This document shows positions 17,135 through 27,879 of a stretch of 64,000 nucleotides of DNA, one piece after another. A model generated the notes under the pieces. The model made no database searches, had not been told where the DNA came from, and saw only the letters and a program-made list of their open reading frames with translations. Position numbers and translations under genes: made by a program. The stretch lies in the NCBI RefSeq assembly GCF_029478665.1, contig NZ_JARPQB010000010.1, forward strand, positions 62,001 to 126,000, written 5' to 3'. Position 1 is the first letter of the stretch. Every line of letters starts with the position of its first letter. This stretch comes from Pseudomonas entomophila (GTDB taxonomy: Bacteria; Pseudomonadota; Gammaproteobacteria; Pseudomonadales; Pseudomonadaceae).

Positions 17135-18541
17135 TCAAACGCTGTAGTACAGGTCGTATTCCAGCGGGTGAACGAAGGTACGGACCTTGATCTCTTCTTC
17201 CGACTTCAGCTCGATGTAGGCATCGATGAAGTCGTCGGAGAATACGCCGCCCTTGGTCAGGAACGCACGGCCCTTGTCCAGCTCTTCCAGGGCTTCTTTC
17301 AGGCTGCCGCAAACCTGTGGGATCTCTTTCGCCTCTTCAGGCGGCAGGTCGTACAGGTTCTTGTCGGCGGCATCGCCTGGGTGGATCTTGTTCTGGATAC
17401 CGTCCAGGCCAGCCATCAGCAGGGCGGCGAAGCACAGGTACGGGTTGGCCGCGGGGTCCGGGAAGCGCGCTTCGATGCGGCGGGCTTTCGGGCTGGAAAC
17501 GTAAGGGATACGGATCGAGGCCGAACGGTTGCGGGCCGAGTAGGCCAGCATCACCGGGGCTTCGAAGCCTGGCACCAGACGCTTGTAGGAGTTGGTGGCC
17601 GGGTTGGTGAAGCCGTTCAGGGCCTTGCCGTGCTTGATGATGCCGCCGATGAAGTACAGGGCGGTATCGGACAGGCCGGCATAGCCTTCGCCCGAGAAGG
17701 TGTTCTTGCCGTCTTTGGAGATCGACATGTGCACGTGCATGCCCGAGCCGTTGTCGCCGTACAGCGGCTTCGGCATGAAGGTGGCGGTCTTGCCGTAGGC
17801 GTCGGCCACGTTGTGCACGCAGTACTTCAGGGTCTGGACTTCGTCAGCCTTGGTGACCAGGGTGTTGAACTTCACACCGATCTCGTTCTGGCCGGCAGTC
17901 GCCACTTCGTGGTGGTGAACTTCGATGACCAGGCCCATCTCTTCCATGGCGTTGCACATGGCGGTACGGATTTCGTGGTCGTGGTCGCACGGCGGAACCG
18001 GGAAGTAGCCGCCTTTGACGGCTGGGCGGTGGCCCTTGTTGCCGCCTTCGACGTCCTGGTCGGTCATCCAGGAGCCTTGCTCGGAGTAGATCTTGAACAT
18101 CGAGCCGGAGATGTCCGACTTGAACTTGACCTGGTCGAAGATGAAGAACTCAGGCTCCGGGCCGACGAAGACGGTGTCACCGATACCGGTGGTCTTCAGG
18201 TACTCTTCGGCGCGCTTGGCAATGGCGCGAGGGTCGCGGTCGTAGCCTTGCATGGTGGACGGCTCGATCACGTCGCAGACCAGGATCAGGGTCGGCTCTT
18301 CGGTGAACGGGTCCAGCACGGCGGAGGCGTCATCCGGCAGCAGGATCATGTCGGAGGCTTCGATGCCTTTCCAGCCTTCGATGGACGAGCCGTCGAACAT
18401 CTTGCCGATTTCGAAGAAGTCGTCTTCCAGCGCATCGCGAGCCGGCATGGTGACGTGGTGCTGCTTGCCTTTGGTGTCCGTGAAACGCAGATCAATCCAC
18501 TTGACGTCATGATCTTTGATGAGTTGAACCGACTTCGACAT
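17135..18541 (-). CDS. glnA: Glutamine synthetase type I
   Basis: A 468-residue dodecameric enzyme making glutamine from glutamate, ammonia and [15 protein letters not shown] N-terminal beta-grasp, the catalytic [10 protein letters not shown] segment, the metal-binding EPEFF and the adenylylation-site tyrosine in [10 protein letters not shown] are all present, so activity should be switched off by GlnE. Length is exactly that of the GSI-beta class. The divergent upstream region holds a sigma-54 promoter and an NtrC site. Confidence 0.98.
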   Translation of the reverse strand: MSKSVQLIKDHDVKWIDLRFTDTKGKQHHVTMPARDALEDDFFEIGKMFDGSSIEGWKGIEASDMILLPDDASAVLDPFTEEPTLILVCDVIEPSTMQGYDRDPRAIAKRAEEYLKTTGIGDTVFVGPEPEFFIFDQVKFKSDISGSMFKIYSEQGSWMTDQDVEGGNKGHRPAVKGGYFPVPPCDHDHEIRTAMCNAMEEMGLVIEVHHHEVATAGQNEIGVKFNTLVTKADEVQTLKYCVHNVADAYGKTATFMPKPLYGDNGSGMHVHMSISKDGKNTFSGEGYAGLSDTALYFIGGIIKHGKALNGFTNPATNSYKRLVPGFEAPVMLAYSARNRSASIRIPYVSSPKARRIEARFPDPAANPYLCFAALLMAGLDGIQNKIHPGDAADKNLYDLPPEEAKEIPQVCGSLKEALEELDKGRAFLTKGGVFSDDFIDAYIELKSEEEIKVRTFVHPLEYDLYYSV

Positions 18542-18640
18542 GTTGTCCTCCGGATGGTCTAGGGCGCGGTTGGCCGCTGCCCTGGAAAAAGGGTGTCGCC
18601 GGGCGCGGATAGTCGGCCAAGCTTACCTGCCTCACAAGGG

Positions 18641-18656
18641 AGCAAATTGCATGCCA
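18641..18656 (-). promoter_or_regulatory. Sigma-54 promoter of glnA
   Basis: The minus strand reads TGGCATGCAATTTGCT, an almost perfect match to TGGCACG-N4-TTGCA with GG and GC spaced by 10 bases. The predicted start is near 18630, about 90 bases before the glnA ATG. Confidence 0.85.
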
Positions 18657-18760
18657 GTGCCCAAAAATGGCGAGGCCGGGATAAAACCCGGCGTTGACGG
18701 GCATTTAGCGTAGCTGCAGGAAGGAATCGTGCACGCATTGAGGGCGTGGATATTCTATTG

Positions 18761-18776
18761 TGCACCGTATTGGTGC
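18761..18776. promoter_or_regulatory. NtrC enhancer site upstream of glnA
   Basis: TGCACCGTATTGGTGC is a near-ideal NtrC dyad centred about 140 bases upstream of the predicted sigma-54 transcription start, the usual enhancer distance. Confidence 0.8.
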
Positions 18777-18800
18777 GTAGCGACTTTTCCGAACGTTTCC

Positions 18801-18932
18801 CCTGTAGGAGCCGGCTTTGCCGGCGAAAGCGTCGGCACGGGCAACCCAACACTTGCGCCCCACATCGGTCCTGGCAATCGTCCTGTAGTGCCTGGGCCGG
18901 CCTATTCGCCGGCAAAGCCGGCTCCTACAGGT
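18801..18932. repeat. Two opposed REP units
   Basis: CCTGTAGGAGCCGGCTTTGC... (18801-18826) and its near-perfect inverse (18905-18932) are separated by 78 bases. They insulate the glnA enhancer from the thiI promoter. Confidence 0.9.
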
Positions 18933-18978
18933 GCGCCGCAGGGTTCGGGCTCGGTAAATCAAACCTTCTGTACAAAAG

Positions 18979-19010
18979 TTGCTCAAACCTTGAGCAATTT
19001 CCGCTATAAT
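18979..19010 (+). promoter_or_regulatory. thiI promoter with a perfect palindrome at the -35 region
   Basis: A consensus TATAAT is at 19005-19010, with no good -35 hexamer at the normal spacing. In its place is the perfect 19-bp palindrome TTGCTCAAACCTTGAGCAA (18979-18997), which looks like an operator or activator site. Confidence 0.6.
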
Positions 19011-19055
19011 TCGCGCCCCTCATTTTCGGCAGGCCCTGCGCGCGCTGTTAAACCA

Positions 19056-20510
19056 ATGAAACTTATCGTCAAAGTCTTCCCAGAGATCACCATCAAGAGC
19101 CGGCCGGTGCGCAAGCGCTTCATCCGCCAGCTCGCCAAGAACATCCGCAACGTGCTCAAGGACCTGGATCCGGAGCTCGCGGTTGATGGTGTCTGGGACA
19201 ACCTCGAGGTGGTCACCCGCGTCGAGGACGAGAAGGTCCAGCGCGAAATGATCGAGCGCCTCACCTGCACCCCGGGTATCACCCACTTCCTGCAGGTCGA
19301 GGAGTACCCGCTGGGCGACTTCGACGACATCGTCGCCAAGTGCAAGCACCACTTCGGTCACCTGCTGGCCGGCAAGCACTTCGCCGTGCGCTGCAAGCGC
19401 GGCGGCCACCACGACTTCACCTCGATGGACGTCGACCGCTACGTCGGCAGCCAGCTGCGCCAGCAGTGCGGCGCCGCCGGTATCGAGCTGAAGAAGCCGG
19501 AAGTGCTGGTGCGCATCGAGATCCGCGACCAGCGCCTGTACGTGATCCACAACCAGCACAACGGCATCGGCGGTTACCCGCTGGGCGCCCTGGAGCAAAC
19601 GCTGGTGCTGATGTCCGGTGGCTTCGACTCCACCGTGGCGGCCTACCAGATGATGCGCCGCGGCCTGATGACCCATTTCTGCTTCTTCAACCTCGGTGGC
19701 CGTGCCCATGAGCTGGGCGTGATGGAAGTGGCCCACTTCCTGTGGAAGAAGTACGGCAGCAGCCAGCGCGTGCTGTTCATCAGCGTGCCGTTCGAGGAAG
19801 TGGTCGGCGAGATTCTCAACAAGGTCGACAACAGCTACATGGGCGTGACGCTCAAGCGCATGATGCTGCGCGCGGCCGCGCGCATGGCCGACCGCCTGGA
19901 AATCGACGCCCTGGTCACCGGCGAAGCGATCTCCCAGGTTTCCAGCCAGACCCTGCCCAACCTGTCGATCATCGACTCGGCCACCGACAAGCTGGTGCTG
20001 CGCCCGCTGCTGGCCAGCCACAAGCAGGACATCATCGACCAGGCCACCGAAATCGGCACCGCCGACTTCGCCAAGCACATGCCCGAGTACTGCGGCGTGA
20101 TCTCGGTGAACCCGACCACCCATGCCAAGCGTCACCGCATGGAGCATGAAGAGAAGCAGTTCGAGATGGAAGTGCTGGAGCGCGCCCTGGAGCGCGCCAA
20201 GTTCATTTCCATCGACCACGTGATCGATGAGCTGGGCAAGGACATCGAAGTCGAGGAAGTGGCCGAGGCGCTGCCCGGTCAGATCATCATCGACATTCGT
20301 CACCCCGATGCCCAGGAAGACGAGCCTTTGGCACTGGACGGTATCGAAGTCCAGGCCATGCCGTTCTACGCGATCAACAGCAAGTTCAAGCACCTGGACC
20401 CAACGCGCCAGTACTTGCTGTATTGCGACAAGGGTGTGATGAGCCGTCTTCACGCACACCACCTGCTCAGTGAGGGACATGCCAATGTGCGTGTTTATCG
20501 TCCGACATAA
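19056..20510 (+). CDS. thiI: tRNA 4-thiouridine synthase / thiazole sulfur carrier ThiI with rhodanese domain
   Basis: A 484-residue enzyme. The N-terminal ferredoxin-like and THUMP domains (about 1-165) are followed by a PP-loop adenylation domain ([18 protein letters not shown] near residue 185) and a C-terminal rhodanese domain (about 400-484) with the catalytic Cys in [12 protein letters not shown]. It transfers sulfur from IscS to uridine 8 of tRNA and in enterics also to ThiS for thiamine synthesis. The long open frame upstream of 19056 covers REP DNA and is not coding; [21 protein letters not shown] is the normal start. Confidence 0.97.
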   Translation: MKLIVKVFPEITIKSRPVRKRFIRQLAKNIRNVLKDLDPELAVDGVWDNLEVVTRVEDEKVQREMIERLTCTPGITHFLQVEEYPLGDFDDIVAKCKHHFGHLLAGKHFAVRCKRGGHHDFTSMDVDRYVGSQLRQQCGAAGIELKKPEVLVRIEIRDQRLYVIHNQHNGIGGYPLGALEQTLVLMSGGFDSTVAAYQMMRRGLMTHFCFFNLGGRAHELGVMEVAHFLWKKYGSSQRVLFISVPFEEVVGEILNKVDNSYMGVTLKRMMLRAAARMADRLEIDALVTGEAISQVSSQTLPNLSIIDSATDKLVLRPLLASHKQDIIDQATEIGTADFAKHMPEYCGVISVNPTTHAKRHRMEHEEKQFEMEVLERALERAKFISIDHVIDELGKDIEVEEVAEALPGQIIIDIRHPDAQEDEPLALDGIEVQAMPFYAINSKFKHLDPTRQYLLYCDKGVMSRLHAHHLLSEGHANVRVYRPT

Positions 20511-20638
20511 GACGCCAGGGCTGTATGGCGGCAGCATCCGCCATCGCCCTCCCGACCGCCGGGCCCGCTGAGCCTTAAACAGTACATATTGGCCACCTAC
20601 ACTGGGTGGCAACCGAATCCTCTGATCGAGATACAGTT

Positions 20639-22459
20639 GTGATCGAAAATCTGCGTAACATCGCCATCATCGCCCACGTTGACCATGGTAAAACCACCCT
20701 GGTCGACAAACTCCTGCGCCAGTCCGGCACCCTGGAGCGTAACGAGCTCAACGACGAGCGCGTCATGGACTCCAACGACCAGGAAAAAGAGCGCGGCATT
20801 ACCATCCTGGCGAAAAACACCGCCATCAACTGGAACGGCTACCACATCAACATCGTCGACACCCCCGGCCACGCCGACTTCGGTGGCGAGGTTGAGCGTG
20901 TCATGTCGATGGTCGACTCCGTGCTGCTGCTGGTCGACGCGCAAGACGGCCCGATGCCGCAAACCCGCTTCGTCACCAAGAAAGCCTTCGAAGCTGGCCT
21001 GAAACCAATCGTCGTGATCAACAAGGTCGACCGTCCGGGCGCGCGTCCTGACTGGGTTCTGGACCAGATCTTCGACCTGTTCGACAACCTCGGTGCCACC
21101 GACGAACAGCTGGACTTCAAAGTCGTCTACGCCTCGGCCCTGAACGGCATTGCCGGTCTGGACCACACCGCCATGGGCGAAGACATGACCGCCCTGTACC
21201 AGTCGATCGTCGACAACGTACCGGCGCCGGACGTTGACCGTGAAGGCTCGTTCCAGATGCAGATCTCCGCACTGGACTACAACAGCTTCCTGGGTGTTAT
21301 CGGCGTTGGCCGTATTGCCCGTGGTCGCATCAAACCGAACACCCCGGTTGTTGCCATCGATGTCGACGGCAAGAAGCGTAACGGCCGTATCCTGAAGCTG
21401 ATGGGCCACCACGGCCTGCACCGCGTCGACGTCGAAGAAGCCCAGGCTGGCGACATCGTCTGCATCAGCGGTTTCGACGAGCTGTTCATCTCCGACACCC
21501 TGTGCGCCCCGGACGCGGTAGAAGCGATGAAGCCGCTGACCGTCGACGAGCCGACCGTTTCGATGACCTTCCAGGTCAACGACTCGCCGTTCTGCGGTAA
21601 AGAAGGCAAGTTCGTCACCAGCCGTAACATCAAGGACCGTCTGGACAAGGAGCTGCTGTACAACGTTGCTCTGCGCGTTCAGGAAACCGATTCCCCAGAC
21701 AAGTTCAAAGTATCGGGCCGTGGTGAGCTGCACCTGTCCGTTCTGATCGAAACCATGCGCCGTGAAGGCTTCGAGATGGCTGTAGGCCGTCCTGAAGTGA
21801 TCATCCGCGAAGTCGACGGCGTGAAGCAGGAACCGTTCGAGAACGTCACCATCGACATCCCTGAAGAATCCCAGGGCAAGGTCATGGAAGAGATGGGCCT
21901 GCGTAAAGGCGACCTGACCAACATGGTGCCGGATGGCAAGGGCCGTGTTCGCCTGGAGTACAACATTCCAGCCCGTGGTCTGATCGGTTTCCGTAACCAG
22001 TTCCTGACCCTGACCAACGGTGCAGGCATCCTGACCTCGATCTTCGATCGCTACGACACCATGAAGTCGGGCCAGATGTCCGGCCGTCTGAACGGTGTCC
22101 TGGTTTCGGTCGAGACCGGCAAGGCACTGACCTACTCGCTGGAAACCCTGCAGGCTCGCGGCAAGCTGTTCGTTGAACACGGCCAGGAGATCTACAACGG
22201 TCAGATCATCGGCCTGAACAGCCGTGACAACGACCTGGGCGTGAACCCGACCAAAGGCAAGAAGCTCGACAACATGCGTGCTTCGGGCAAAGACGAAGTC
22301 ATCGCCCTGGTACCGCCGGTTCGCCACACCCTCGAGCAGGCCCTGGAATTCATCCAGGACGACGAGCTGTGCGAAGTCACCCCTAAGTCGATCCGTCTGC
22401 GCAAGAAGATCCTCGACGAAGGCGAGCGTACCCGCGCTGCCAAGAAAGCCAAGAACTGA
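20639..22459 (+). CDS. typA: Ribosome-associated GTPase TypA/BipA
   Basis: A 606-residue translational GTPase. The G1 motif [10 protein letters not shown] is at residues 11-20, followed by G2 (EKERGITI), DTPGHADF (G3) and [13 protein letters not shown] (G4). Elongation-factor-like domains II, III and V and the BipA-specific C-terminal domain complete it. It helps 50S assembly and growth under cold or stress. I use the GTG at 20639, which gives the standard [18 protein letters not shown] start; a TTG eleven codons earlier is less likely. Confidence 0.97.
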   Translation: MIENLRNIAIIAHVDHGKTTLVDKLLRQSGTLERNELNDERVMDSNDQEKERGITILAKNTAINWNGYHINIVDTPGHADFGGEVERVMSMVDSVLLLVDAQDGPMPQTRFVTKKAFEAGLKPIVVINKVDRPGARPDWVLDQIFDLFDNLGATDEQLDFKVVYASALNGIAGLDHTAMGEDMTALYQSIVDNVPAPDVDREGSFQMQISALDYNSFLGVIGVGRIARGRIKPNTPVVAIDVDGKKRNGRILKLMGHHGLHRVDVEEAQAGDIVCISGFDELFISDTLCAPDAVEAMKPLTVDEPTVSMTFQVNDSPFCGKEGKFVTSRNIKDRLDKELLYNVALRVQETDSPDKFKVSGRGELHLSVLIETMRREGFEMAVGRPEVIIREVDGVKQEPFENVTIDIPEESQGKVMEEMGLRKGDLTNMVPDGKGRVRLEYNIPARGLIGFRNQFLTLTNGAGILTSIFDRYDTMKSGQMSGRLNGVLVSVETGKALTYSLETLQARGKLFVEHGQEIYNGQIIGLNSRDNDLGVNPTKGKKLDNMRASGKDEVIALVPPVRHTLEQALEFIQDDELCEVTPKSIRLRKKILDEGERTRAAKKAKN

Positions 22460-22479
22460 TTGAGTTCAGGCTGAACTGA

Positions 22480-22514
22480 AAACGCCCCCGGTCGAAAGGC
22501 CGGGGGCGTTTTTG
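22480..22514 (+). terminator. Terminator after typA
   Basis: AAACGCCCCCGG(T) pairs with (G)CCGGGGGCGTTT around CGAAAG and is followed by TTTTG. Confidence 0.9.
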
Positions 22515-22539
22515 TTTGTCTGCAGCCCAGGCGAACTCC

Positions 22540-22705
22540 CGTAGGAGCCGGCGTTGCCGGCGAACACCGGCAACGCCGGTGCCCTGCATCGCGTCGCCTG
22601 GTTCGCTGGCAAGCCGGCTCCTACAGATGCGTGAACGATTCTGCGGCAGACGCATTCCGTAGGAGCCAGCCTTGCTGGCGATGCCCGGCAAAGCCGGGCT
22701 GATTA
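22540..22705. repeat. Cluster of three REP-like palindromes
   Basis: GTAGGAGCCGGCGTTGCCGGCGAA (22541-22564), the inverse GTTCGCTGGCAAGCCGGCTCCTACAG (about 22601-22626) and a diverged GTAGGAGCCAGCCTTGCTGGCGA (22659-22681), with extra GCCGG hairpins between them. It fills the gap between typA and the PQQ cluster. In my memory of KT2440 the two sides are on opposite arms of the chromosome. Confidence 0.85.
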
Positions 22706-22714
22706 CCCTGTCAT

Positions 22715-24523
22715 CTATCGGCCAAGCACCCGGCAATAGAACTTCCACTCCTCTTCCAGCGCATGCGCCAGGTTCGCCGCCTGACGGAACCCGTGCCGCT
22801 CGCCCGCATAGAAATGCCCCTCGGCTTCGACCCCGTTGGCCTTCAGCGCCGCCAGCATGCTGCGCGTCTGCTCCGGCACCACTACAGCATCCAGCTCGCC
22901 CTGGAAGAAAATCACCGGCACCCGGATCCGTTCGGCGTGCAGCAATGGCGTGCGCTGGCGATAGCGTTCGGCATCCCGTTCCGGGTCACCGATCAGCCAG
23001 TCGAGGTAGTCGGCCTCGAACTTGTGGGTGGCCCGCCCCAGTGCAACCGGATCACTGACGCCATACAGGCTGGCCCCGGCGCGGAACACATCGTGGAAGG
23101 CGAGGGCGCACAGCGTGGTGTAGCCGCCGGCGCTGCCGCCGCGAATGAATGCCTGGTCAGCGTCGACCAGACCGTGCGCGGCCAGGTGGGCGACCGCGGC
23201 ACAGGCGTCGTCCACGTCGCTTACACCCCAGCGCAGGTGCAAGGCCTGGCGGTAGGCGCGACCATAGCAACTGCTACCCCGGTAATTGAGGTCGGCGACG
23301 GCGAAGCCGCGCTGGGTCCAGTACTGGATGCGGGTGTCCAGCACCGGGTAGCAGGCCGAGGTCGGTCCGCCGTGGATGAACACCACCAGCGGTGGTGGCT
23401 TTGCGCTATCGATGGCGGGGTAGAAGAAGCCATGGGCCTGCCCATCGCCGCTGTTGTAGCGGATCGGCTGGGGAAGGCTGATCGACCCGCTGGGCAGCAC
23501 CTCAGCGCCGCCTGCCAGGATACGAACCTCGTGGTTGTCACGATTGATGGCAATCACTGCGGGAGGACTGATCGGCGAAGCTGCAATGGCGTAGACATGC
23601 GCGCTGTCCATCGCCAGGCTGCGGAACCGGGTATAGGCGCTGGCGAAGCGTTCCATTTCGCCGTCGGGCTTGCGCAAGCCCAACTGCCCGAAGCCATCTT
23701 CGAACCAGCTGGCCAGGTAATGCCCAGGACCCAGCGCCAGCCAGGTGCTGGCGCCCATTTGCCAGGGGGCTCCGGCATGGTCGGCGAGAGCGGCGGGCAG
23801 GGCTTGCCAGTGTTTATCCACTTCGCCCCAGGGCTGCCAGAAACCGTCACGGTCGGAGAGGCAATACAGGTGGCCATCAGCATCGAATCGAGGTTGCTGC
23901 AACGACTCGTCGAGCCCGGCGATACACTGCGCCGCACCCCATGCGCCACAGGGTTGTCGTTCACGACACATCAAGCGGGTGGCTGTCCAGGGCTGCGCCG
24001 GCCGGTCCCACTCGATCCAGGCCAGGCGCAGGCCATCGTTGCTCAATGTGGGAGAGGCGTAGAAGTCCGCACCTTCTGCGAGGACCGCACGCCGGCCCTC
24101 CTCAAAGGCAACCAGGCGATGCTCGACGCGTTTAGCGTGGCGCTCCTCGACCGCCAGCAGCACCCCGTCCTGCCACTGCACATCGCCGTAGCGACACTGC
24201 TCGTCATGGGTCATTGGCAGCGGCATCGAGCCATCCAGCACCTGGCGGTACACCTGCTGGTCCTTTTCGTTGACGAACACCACGGCGTCGCCCGCGAGGC
24301 AGAAGCTGCCGCCGCCATATTCGTAGACCCGGCTGCGCACACTGAACCCGTCGGGGGTCAGGCAGCGCGCCTGCTGATCGTGCCAGTGCCAGATCCGGCA
24401 GGCGCCATCGGCGGGGCGGAACTCGTTCCAGAACAAGCCTTGCTCGTTGACCTTGAGCTCGGCGAAGTCGGTACCAGCGGCCACCGCCTGGGCGGCGCTG
24501 AACTCAGCCGCGGGCGATGACAT
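22715..24523 (-). CDS. S9-family prolyl oligopeptidase-like peptidase of the PQQ cluster (PqqH-like)
   Basis: A 602-residue cytoplasmic protein without signal peptide. About 330 residues of beta-propeller-type repeats precede an alpha/beta-hydrolase domain with nucleophile motif GGSAGGYT, the acid in [10 protein letters not shown] and the His in ERHGFRQA, the full S9 triad. It overlaps pqqE by 20 bases and must be co-transcribed with it. In P. aeruginosa the equivalent gene is called pqqH, as I recall. A role in trimming the PqqA peptide or linker, beside PqqF, is plausible but not shown by the sequence. Confidence 0.88.
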   Translation of the reverse strand: MSSPAAEFSAAQAVAAGTDFAELKVNEQGLFWNEFRPADGACRIWHWHDQQARCLTPDGFSVRSRVYEYGGGSFCLAGDAVVFVNEKDQQVYRQVLDGSMPLPMTHDEQCRYGDVQWQDGVLLAVEERHAKRVEHRLVAFEEGRRAVLAEGADFYASPTLSNDGLRLAWIEWDRPAQPWTATRLMCRERQPCGAWGAAQCIAGLDESLQQPRFDADGHLYCLSDRDGFWQPWGEVDKHWQALPAALADHAGAPWQMGASTWLALGPGHYLASWFEDGFGQLGLRKPDGEMERFASAYTRFRSLAMDSAHVYAIAASPISPPAVIAINRDNHEVRILAGGAEVLPSGSISLPQPIRYNSGDGQAHGFFYPAIDSAKPPPLVVFIHGGPTSACYPVLDTRIQYWTQRGFAVADLNYRGSSCYGRAYRQALHLRWGVSDVDDACAAVAHLAAHGLVDADQAFIRGGSAGGYTTLCALAFHDVFRAGASLYGVSDPVALGRATHKFEADYLDWLIGDPERDAERYRQRTPLLHAERIRVPVIFFQGELDAVVVPEQTRSMLAALKANGVEAEGHFYAGERHGFRQAANLAHALEEEWKFYCRVLGR

Positions 24524-25652
24524 GGGAGTTGCGCTCGTTGCGGAAGGTCATCTGTTCGATCTCCAGTGTCGCCTGTTCGGCTTCCTCGCGTGCCTTGAGG
24601 ATGATGCCGTGGTCGGGTGACTTGCCGCACACCGGGTCGGCCTTGCTGGCGTCGCCGGTGAGCATGAAGGCTTGGCAGCGGCAGCCGCCGAAGTCCTTCT
24701 CTTTCTCGTCGCACGAGCGGCACGGCTCGGGCATCCACTCATAGCCGCGGAAGCGGTTGAAACCGAATGAGTCGTACCAGATGTGCCGCAGGTCGTGGTC
24801 GCGCACGTTGGGGAACTGCACTGGCAACTGCCGTGCACCATGACAGGGCAGCGCGGTGCCGTCCGGGGTGATGGTCAGGAACAGGCTGCCCCAGCCGTTC
24901 ATGCAGGCCTTGGGGCGCTCTTCGTAGTAGTCCGGGGTGACAAAGATCAGCTTGCACGGGCTACCTTCGGCCTTGAGCCTGGCGCGGTATTCGTTGGTGA
25001 CGCGCTCGGCCCGCTCCAGCTGCGCGCGGGTCGGCAGCAAGCCCAGGCGATTGAGGTGCGCCCAGCCGTAGAACTGGCAGGTGGCGAGCTCGACGAAGTC
25101 GGCCTCCAGGGCGATGCACAGCTCGATGATGCGGTCGATCTTGTCGATGTTGTGCCGGTGGGTGACGAAGTTCAGCACCATCGGGTAGCCATGGGCTTTC
25201 ACCGCCCGGGCCATCTCCAGCTTCTGCGCGAAGGCCTTTTTCGAACCGGCCAGCAGGTTGTTCACCTGCTCGTCGCTGGCCTGGAAGCTGATCTGGATAT
25301 GGTCCAGCCCGGCCTGTTTGAACGCGGCGATCTTCTGCTCGGTCAGGCCGATGCCGGAGGTGATCAGGTTGGTGTAGTAACCCAGGCGGCGGGCTTCGCC
25401 GATCAGTTCGGCGAGGTCCTGGCGCACCAGCGGTTCGCCACCGGAGAAGCCGATCTGCGCGGCGCCCATCTCACGGGCCTCGGCCATCACCTTGAACCAT
25501 TGCGCGGTGCTCAGCTCCTTGCCTTGCTCGGCGAAGTCCAGGGGATTGGAGCAGTAGGGGCACTGCAACGGGCAGCGGTAGGTGAGCTCGGCCAGCAGCC
25601 ACAATGGCAGGCCGACCGGCACCTCAGGCGAGGGTGATCCAGTGTTCGGCAC
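24504..25652 (-). CDS. pqqE: PqqA peptide cyclase, radical SAM/SPASM enzyme
   Basis: A 382-residue enzyme that cross-links Glu15 and Tyr19 of PqqA. The radical-SAM cluster motif is CPLQCPYC near the N-terminus, [10 protein letters not shown] is the SAM-binding region, and the C-terminal SPASM Cys set is [18 protein letters not shown] plus later Cys. The GTG at 25652 is chosen because GGAGG lies exactly six bases upstream, inside pqqD; a GTG at 25622 would shorten the protein by ten residues. PqqD is the peptide chaperone and its gene overlaps by 29 bases. Confidence 0.95.
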   Translation of the reverse strand: MPNTGSPSPEVPVGLPLWLLAELTYRCPLQCPYCSNPLDFAEQGKELSTAQWFKVMAEAREMGAAQIGFSGGEPLVRQDLAELIGEARRLGYYTNLITSGIGLTEQKIAAFKQAGLDHIQISFQASDEQVNNLLAGSKKAFAQKLEMARAVKAHGYPMVLNFVTHRHNIDKIDRIIELCIALEADFVELATCQFYGWAHLNRLGLLPTRAQLERAERVTNEYRARLKAEGSPCKLIFVTPDYYEERPKACMNGWGSLFLTITPDGTALPCHGARQLPVQFPNVRDHDLRHIWYDSFGFNRFRGYEWMPEPCRSCDEKEKDFGGCRCQAFMLTGDASKADPVCGKSPDHGIILKAREEAEQATLEIEQMTFRNERNSHVIARG

Positions 25653-25899
25653 GGGCCACCTCCATGAACTGCTCGATGTCGTCGGCGACTTCGGGCACAC
25701 CGGGGAATTGCTGCTGCAGCTCATCGATGATGGCTGCGACGCTGCGTTGGCCGTCGATCAGCCCGCCGATCAGGCCAGCGCTGTCGTTGAGCTTGATCAT
25801 GCCTTCGGGGTACAGCAGCACATGGCCTTTCTGCGCCGGCTCATACTGGAAGCGGTAGCCGGGGCGCCATGCAGGCACCTGTTGACGGTTGAAACTCAT
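25624..25899 (-). CDS. pqqD: PqqA-binding chaperone PqqD
   Basis: A 91-residue winged-helix RiPP recognition element that carries PqqA to Pqq[42 protein letters not shown] is the family N-terminus. The ATG overlaps the pqqC stop by four bases (ATGA). It is a free-standing protein here, not fused to PqqC or PqqE as in some bacteria. Confidence 0.97.
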   Translation of the reverse strand: MSFNRQQVPAWRPGYRFQYEPAQKGHVLLYPEGMIKLNDSAGLIGGLIDGQRSVAAIIDELQQQFPGVPEVADDIEQFMEVARAEHWITLA

Positions 25900-26651
25900 A
25901 GGGCGATCCCCTTGTGCCAGACTCGCTCGCTTGTGACGCTGTGGTAGGGCGGGCGGTTCAATTCGTAGGCCATGCTCATGGCATCGAGCATGCTCCAGAG
26001 GATATCCAGCTTGAACTGCAGGATCTCCAGCATGCGCGTCTGGCCCTCGCGGGTGGTGTAGTGCGCCAGGGTGATCGCCAGGCCGTGCTCGACATCGCGA
26101 CGGGCCTGGCCCAGGCGGGTGCGGAAGTACTCGTAGCCGGCCGGGTCGATCCACGGGTAGTGCTGCGGCCAGCTGTCCAGGCGCGACTGGTGGATCTGCG
26201 GGGCGAACAGCTCGGTCAGCGAGCTGCTGGCGGCCTCCTGCCAGCTGGCGCGGCGGGCGAAGTTGACATAGGCGTCGACGGCGAAGCGCACGCCGGGCAG
26301 CACCAGCTCCTGGCTGCGCAGCTGGTCCGGGTCCAGGCCCACGGCCTGGCCGAGGCGCAGCCAGGCTTCGATGCCACCGTCCTCGCCCGGTGCGCCGTCA
26401 TGGTCGAGCAGGCGCTGGACCCACTCGCGGCGCACTTCGCGGTCCGGGCAGTTGGCCAGGATCGCGGCATCCTTCATGGGGATGTTCACCTGGTAGTAGA
26501 AGCGGTTGGCCACCCAGCCCTGGATCTGCTCGCGGGTGGCGCGGCCTTCATACATCGCCACGTGGTAGGGGTGGTGGATGTGGTAGAAGGCGCCCTTGGC
26601 GCGCAGGGCCTGCTCGAACTCGGCAGGTGACATTGGTGCGGTGTCATTCAT
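25896..26651 (-). CDS. pqqC: Pyrroloquinoline-quinone synthase PqqC
   Basis: A 251-residue cofactor-free oxidase that performs the final ring closure and eight-electron oxidation to [38 protein letters not shown] and the [29 protein letters not shown]-terminal helices are typical. I start at the ATG at 26651; an 8-codon extension is open but unneeded. It follows pqqB after 24 bases. Confidence 0.97.
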   Translation of the reverse strand: MNDTAPMSPAEFEQALRAKGAFYHIHHPYHVAMYEGRATREQIQGWVANRFYYQVNIPMKDAAILANCPDREVRREWVQRLLDHDGAPGEDGGIEAWLRLGQAVGLDPDQLRSQELVLPGVRFAVDAYVNFARRASWQEAASSSLTELFAPQIHQSRLDSWPQHYPWIDPAGYEYFRTRLGQARRDVEHGLAITLAHYTTREGQTRMLEILQFKLDILWSMLDAMSMAYELNRPPYHSVTSERVWHKGIAL

Positions 26652-26675
26652 CAAGCGGACTCCTGTGGCCAGCAC

Positions 26676-27587
26676 TCACAGCTCGATGCTCATGCCATCG
26701 AAGGCGACTTCCACCCCGCGGCGAAGCACTTCTGCGCGCTCGGGGGAGTCCTCATCGAGAATCGGGTTGGTGTTGTTGATATGGATGAGCACCTTGCGCT
26801 GGCGCGGGAAACCATCCAGCACCTCGAGCATGCCGCCCGGCCCGTTTTGCGCCAGATGGCCCATCTCACGGCCGGTGCGGGTGCCGACACCGCGGCGTTG
26901 CATCTCATCATCCTCCCACAGGGTGCCGTCCACCAGCAGGCAGTCGGCGCCGCCCATCATCTCCAGCAGCTTGTCGTCGACCTGGCCCAGGCCCGGGGCA
27001 TAGAACAGCTTGCCGCCGGTGCGGGTGTCCTCCACCAGCAGCCCCAGGTTGTCGCCTGGGTGCGGGTCGAAACGGTGCGGCGAGTAGGGCGGCGCGGCGC
27101 TGCGCAGGGGGAAGGGGGTGAAGCGCAGGTTCGGGCAGGCCTCGATGACGAAACTGCCTTCCAGTTCGATGCGGTTCCACACCAGGCCACCGTTCCAGTG
27201 GCTGAGCATGTTGAACAGTGGGAAGCCTGTGGTCAGGTCCTGGTGGACCATGTCGGTGCACCATACCTGATGCGGGCAGCCCTCACGCAGGCTGAGCAGG
27301 CCCGTGGTGTGGTCGATCTGGCTGTCGAGCAGGACGATGGCGTTGATACCGGTGTCGCGCAGGGCGCGGGCCGGTTGCATCGGCGCGAATGCCTGCAACT
27401 GGGCGCGCATGTCCGGCGAGGCGTTGCACAGGATCCAGTGCTCGCCGTCGTCGGACAGGGCGATGGACGACTGGGTGCGCGCGCTGGCGCGCAGGCTGCC
27501 GTCGCGATAGCCCTTGCAGTTGACGCAGTTGCAGTTCCACTGGGGGAACCCGCCACCGGCGGCGGAACCGAGAATCTGGATGTACAT
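26676..27587 (-). CDS. pqqB: PQQ biosynthesis protein PqqB (metallo-beta-lactamase fold)
   Basis: A 303-residue protein starting [19 protein letters not shown], with the two Cys of the CNCVNC segment and a beta-lactamase fold with altered metal ligands. It is thought to hydroxylate the tyrosine ring of the PQQ precursor. A hairpin terminator separates it from pqqA, so it is probably translated from a read-through fraction of the pqqA transcript. Confidence 0.96.
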   Translation of the reverse strand: MYIQILGSAAGGGFPQWNCNCVNCKGYRDGSLRASARTQSSIALSDDGEHWILCNASPDMRAQLQAFAPMQPARALRDTGINAIVLLDSQIDHTTGLLSLREGCPHQVWCTDMVHQDLTTGFPLFNMLSHWNGGLVWNRIELEGSFVIEACPNLRFTPFPLRSAAPPYSPHRFDPHPGDNLGLLVEDTRTGGKLFYAPGLGQVDDKLLEMMGGADCLLVDGTLWEDDEMQRRGVGTRTGREMGHLAQNGPGGMLEVLDGFPRQRKVLIHINNTNPILDEDSPERAEVLRRGVEVAFDGMSIEL

Positions 27588-27608
27588 GGCGACCCTTTTC
27601 AAACCGTA

Positions 27609-27647
27609 TCCGAAAAACAACAACGCCCCGGCTGGCCGAGGCGTTTA
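27609..27647 (-). terminator. Attenuating terminator between pqqA and pqqB
   Basis: On the minus strand AACGCC...GGCGTT forms an imperfect stem (27622-27646) followed by GTTGTTTTTCGG. It lies 14 bases after the pqqA stop and should make pqqA RNA more abundant than the rest of the operon. Confidence 0.75.
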
Positions 27648-27660
27648 ACCGCATTACTGC

Positions 27661-27732
27661 TTAGCGGTTGGCGAAGTACATGGTCACTTCGAAGCCGATA
27701 CGCAGGTCGGTGTATGCAGGTTTGGTCCACAT
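27661..27732 (-). CDS. pqqA: PQQ precursor peptide PqqA (23 residues)
   Basis: [20 protein letters not shown] plus three residues. Glu15 and Tyr19, the residues joined to make PQQ, are at the right positions. A GGAAGGAGT ribosome-binding site lies seven to eight bases upstream of the ATG. The gene is too short for ordinary gene calling. Confidence 0.97.
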
Positions 27733-27879
27733 GGGATGACTCCTTCCGGATGGGTTTTGGGTTGAACGGTGACGGCTGGATATAACCTGTAATTGGCGAT
27801 TTCATTGGCCGAGATTGCGCTATCTTACAAGAAAAATTTGTACCGAAAGGTTAATTATTCGAAAAGCGCCATTGCATTC

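Larger units (their letters stand above)
18542..19055. other. Divergent glnA-thiI regulatory region
   Basis: 514 bases without a gene. From left to right it holds the glnA sigma-54 promoter, an NtrC enhancer site, a pair of opposed REP units and the thiI promoter with a palindrome. Details are in separate entries. Confidence 0.85.

Noticed and set aside
16427..18562. Long plus-strand open frame across the chorismate mutase gene and glnA
   Set aside because: Antisense to glnA, whose protein matches glutamine synthetase from end to end; it has no ribosome-binding site or recognisable domain.
18729..19055. N-terminal extension of thiI
   Set aside because: It would cover the REP pair, the NtrC site and the thiI -10 box.
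22540..22705. Possible CRISPR-like array
   Set aside because: The units are inverted palindromes of differing sequence, not regularly spaced direct repeats, and no cas genes are nearby.
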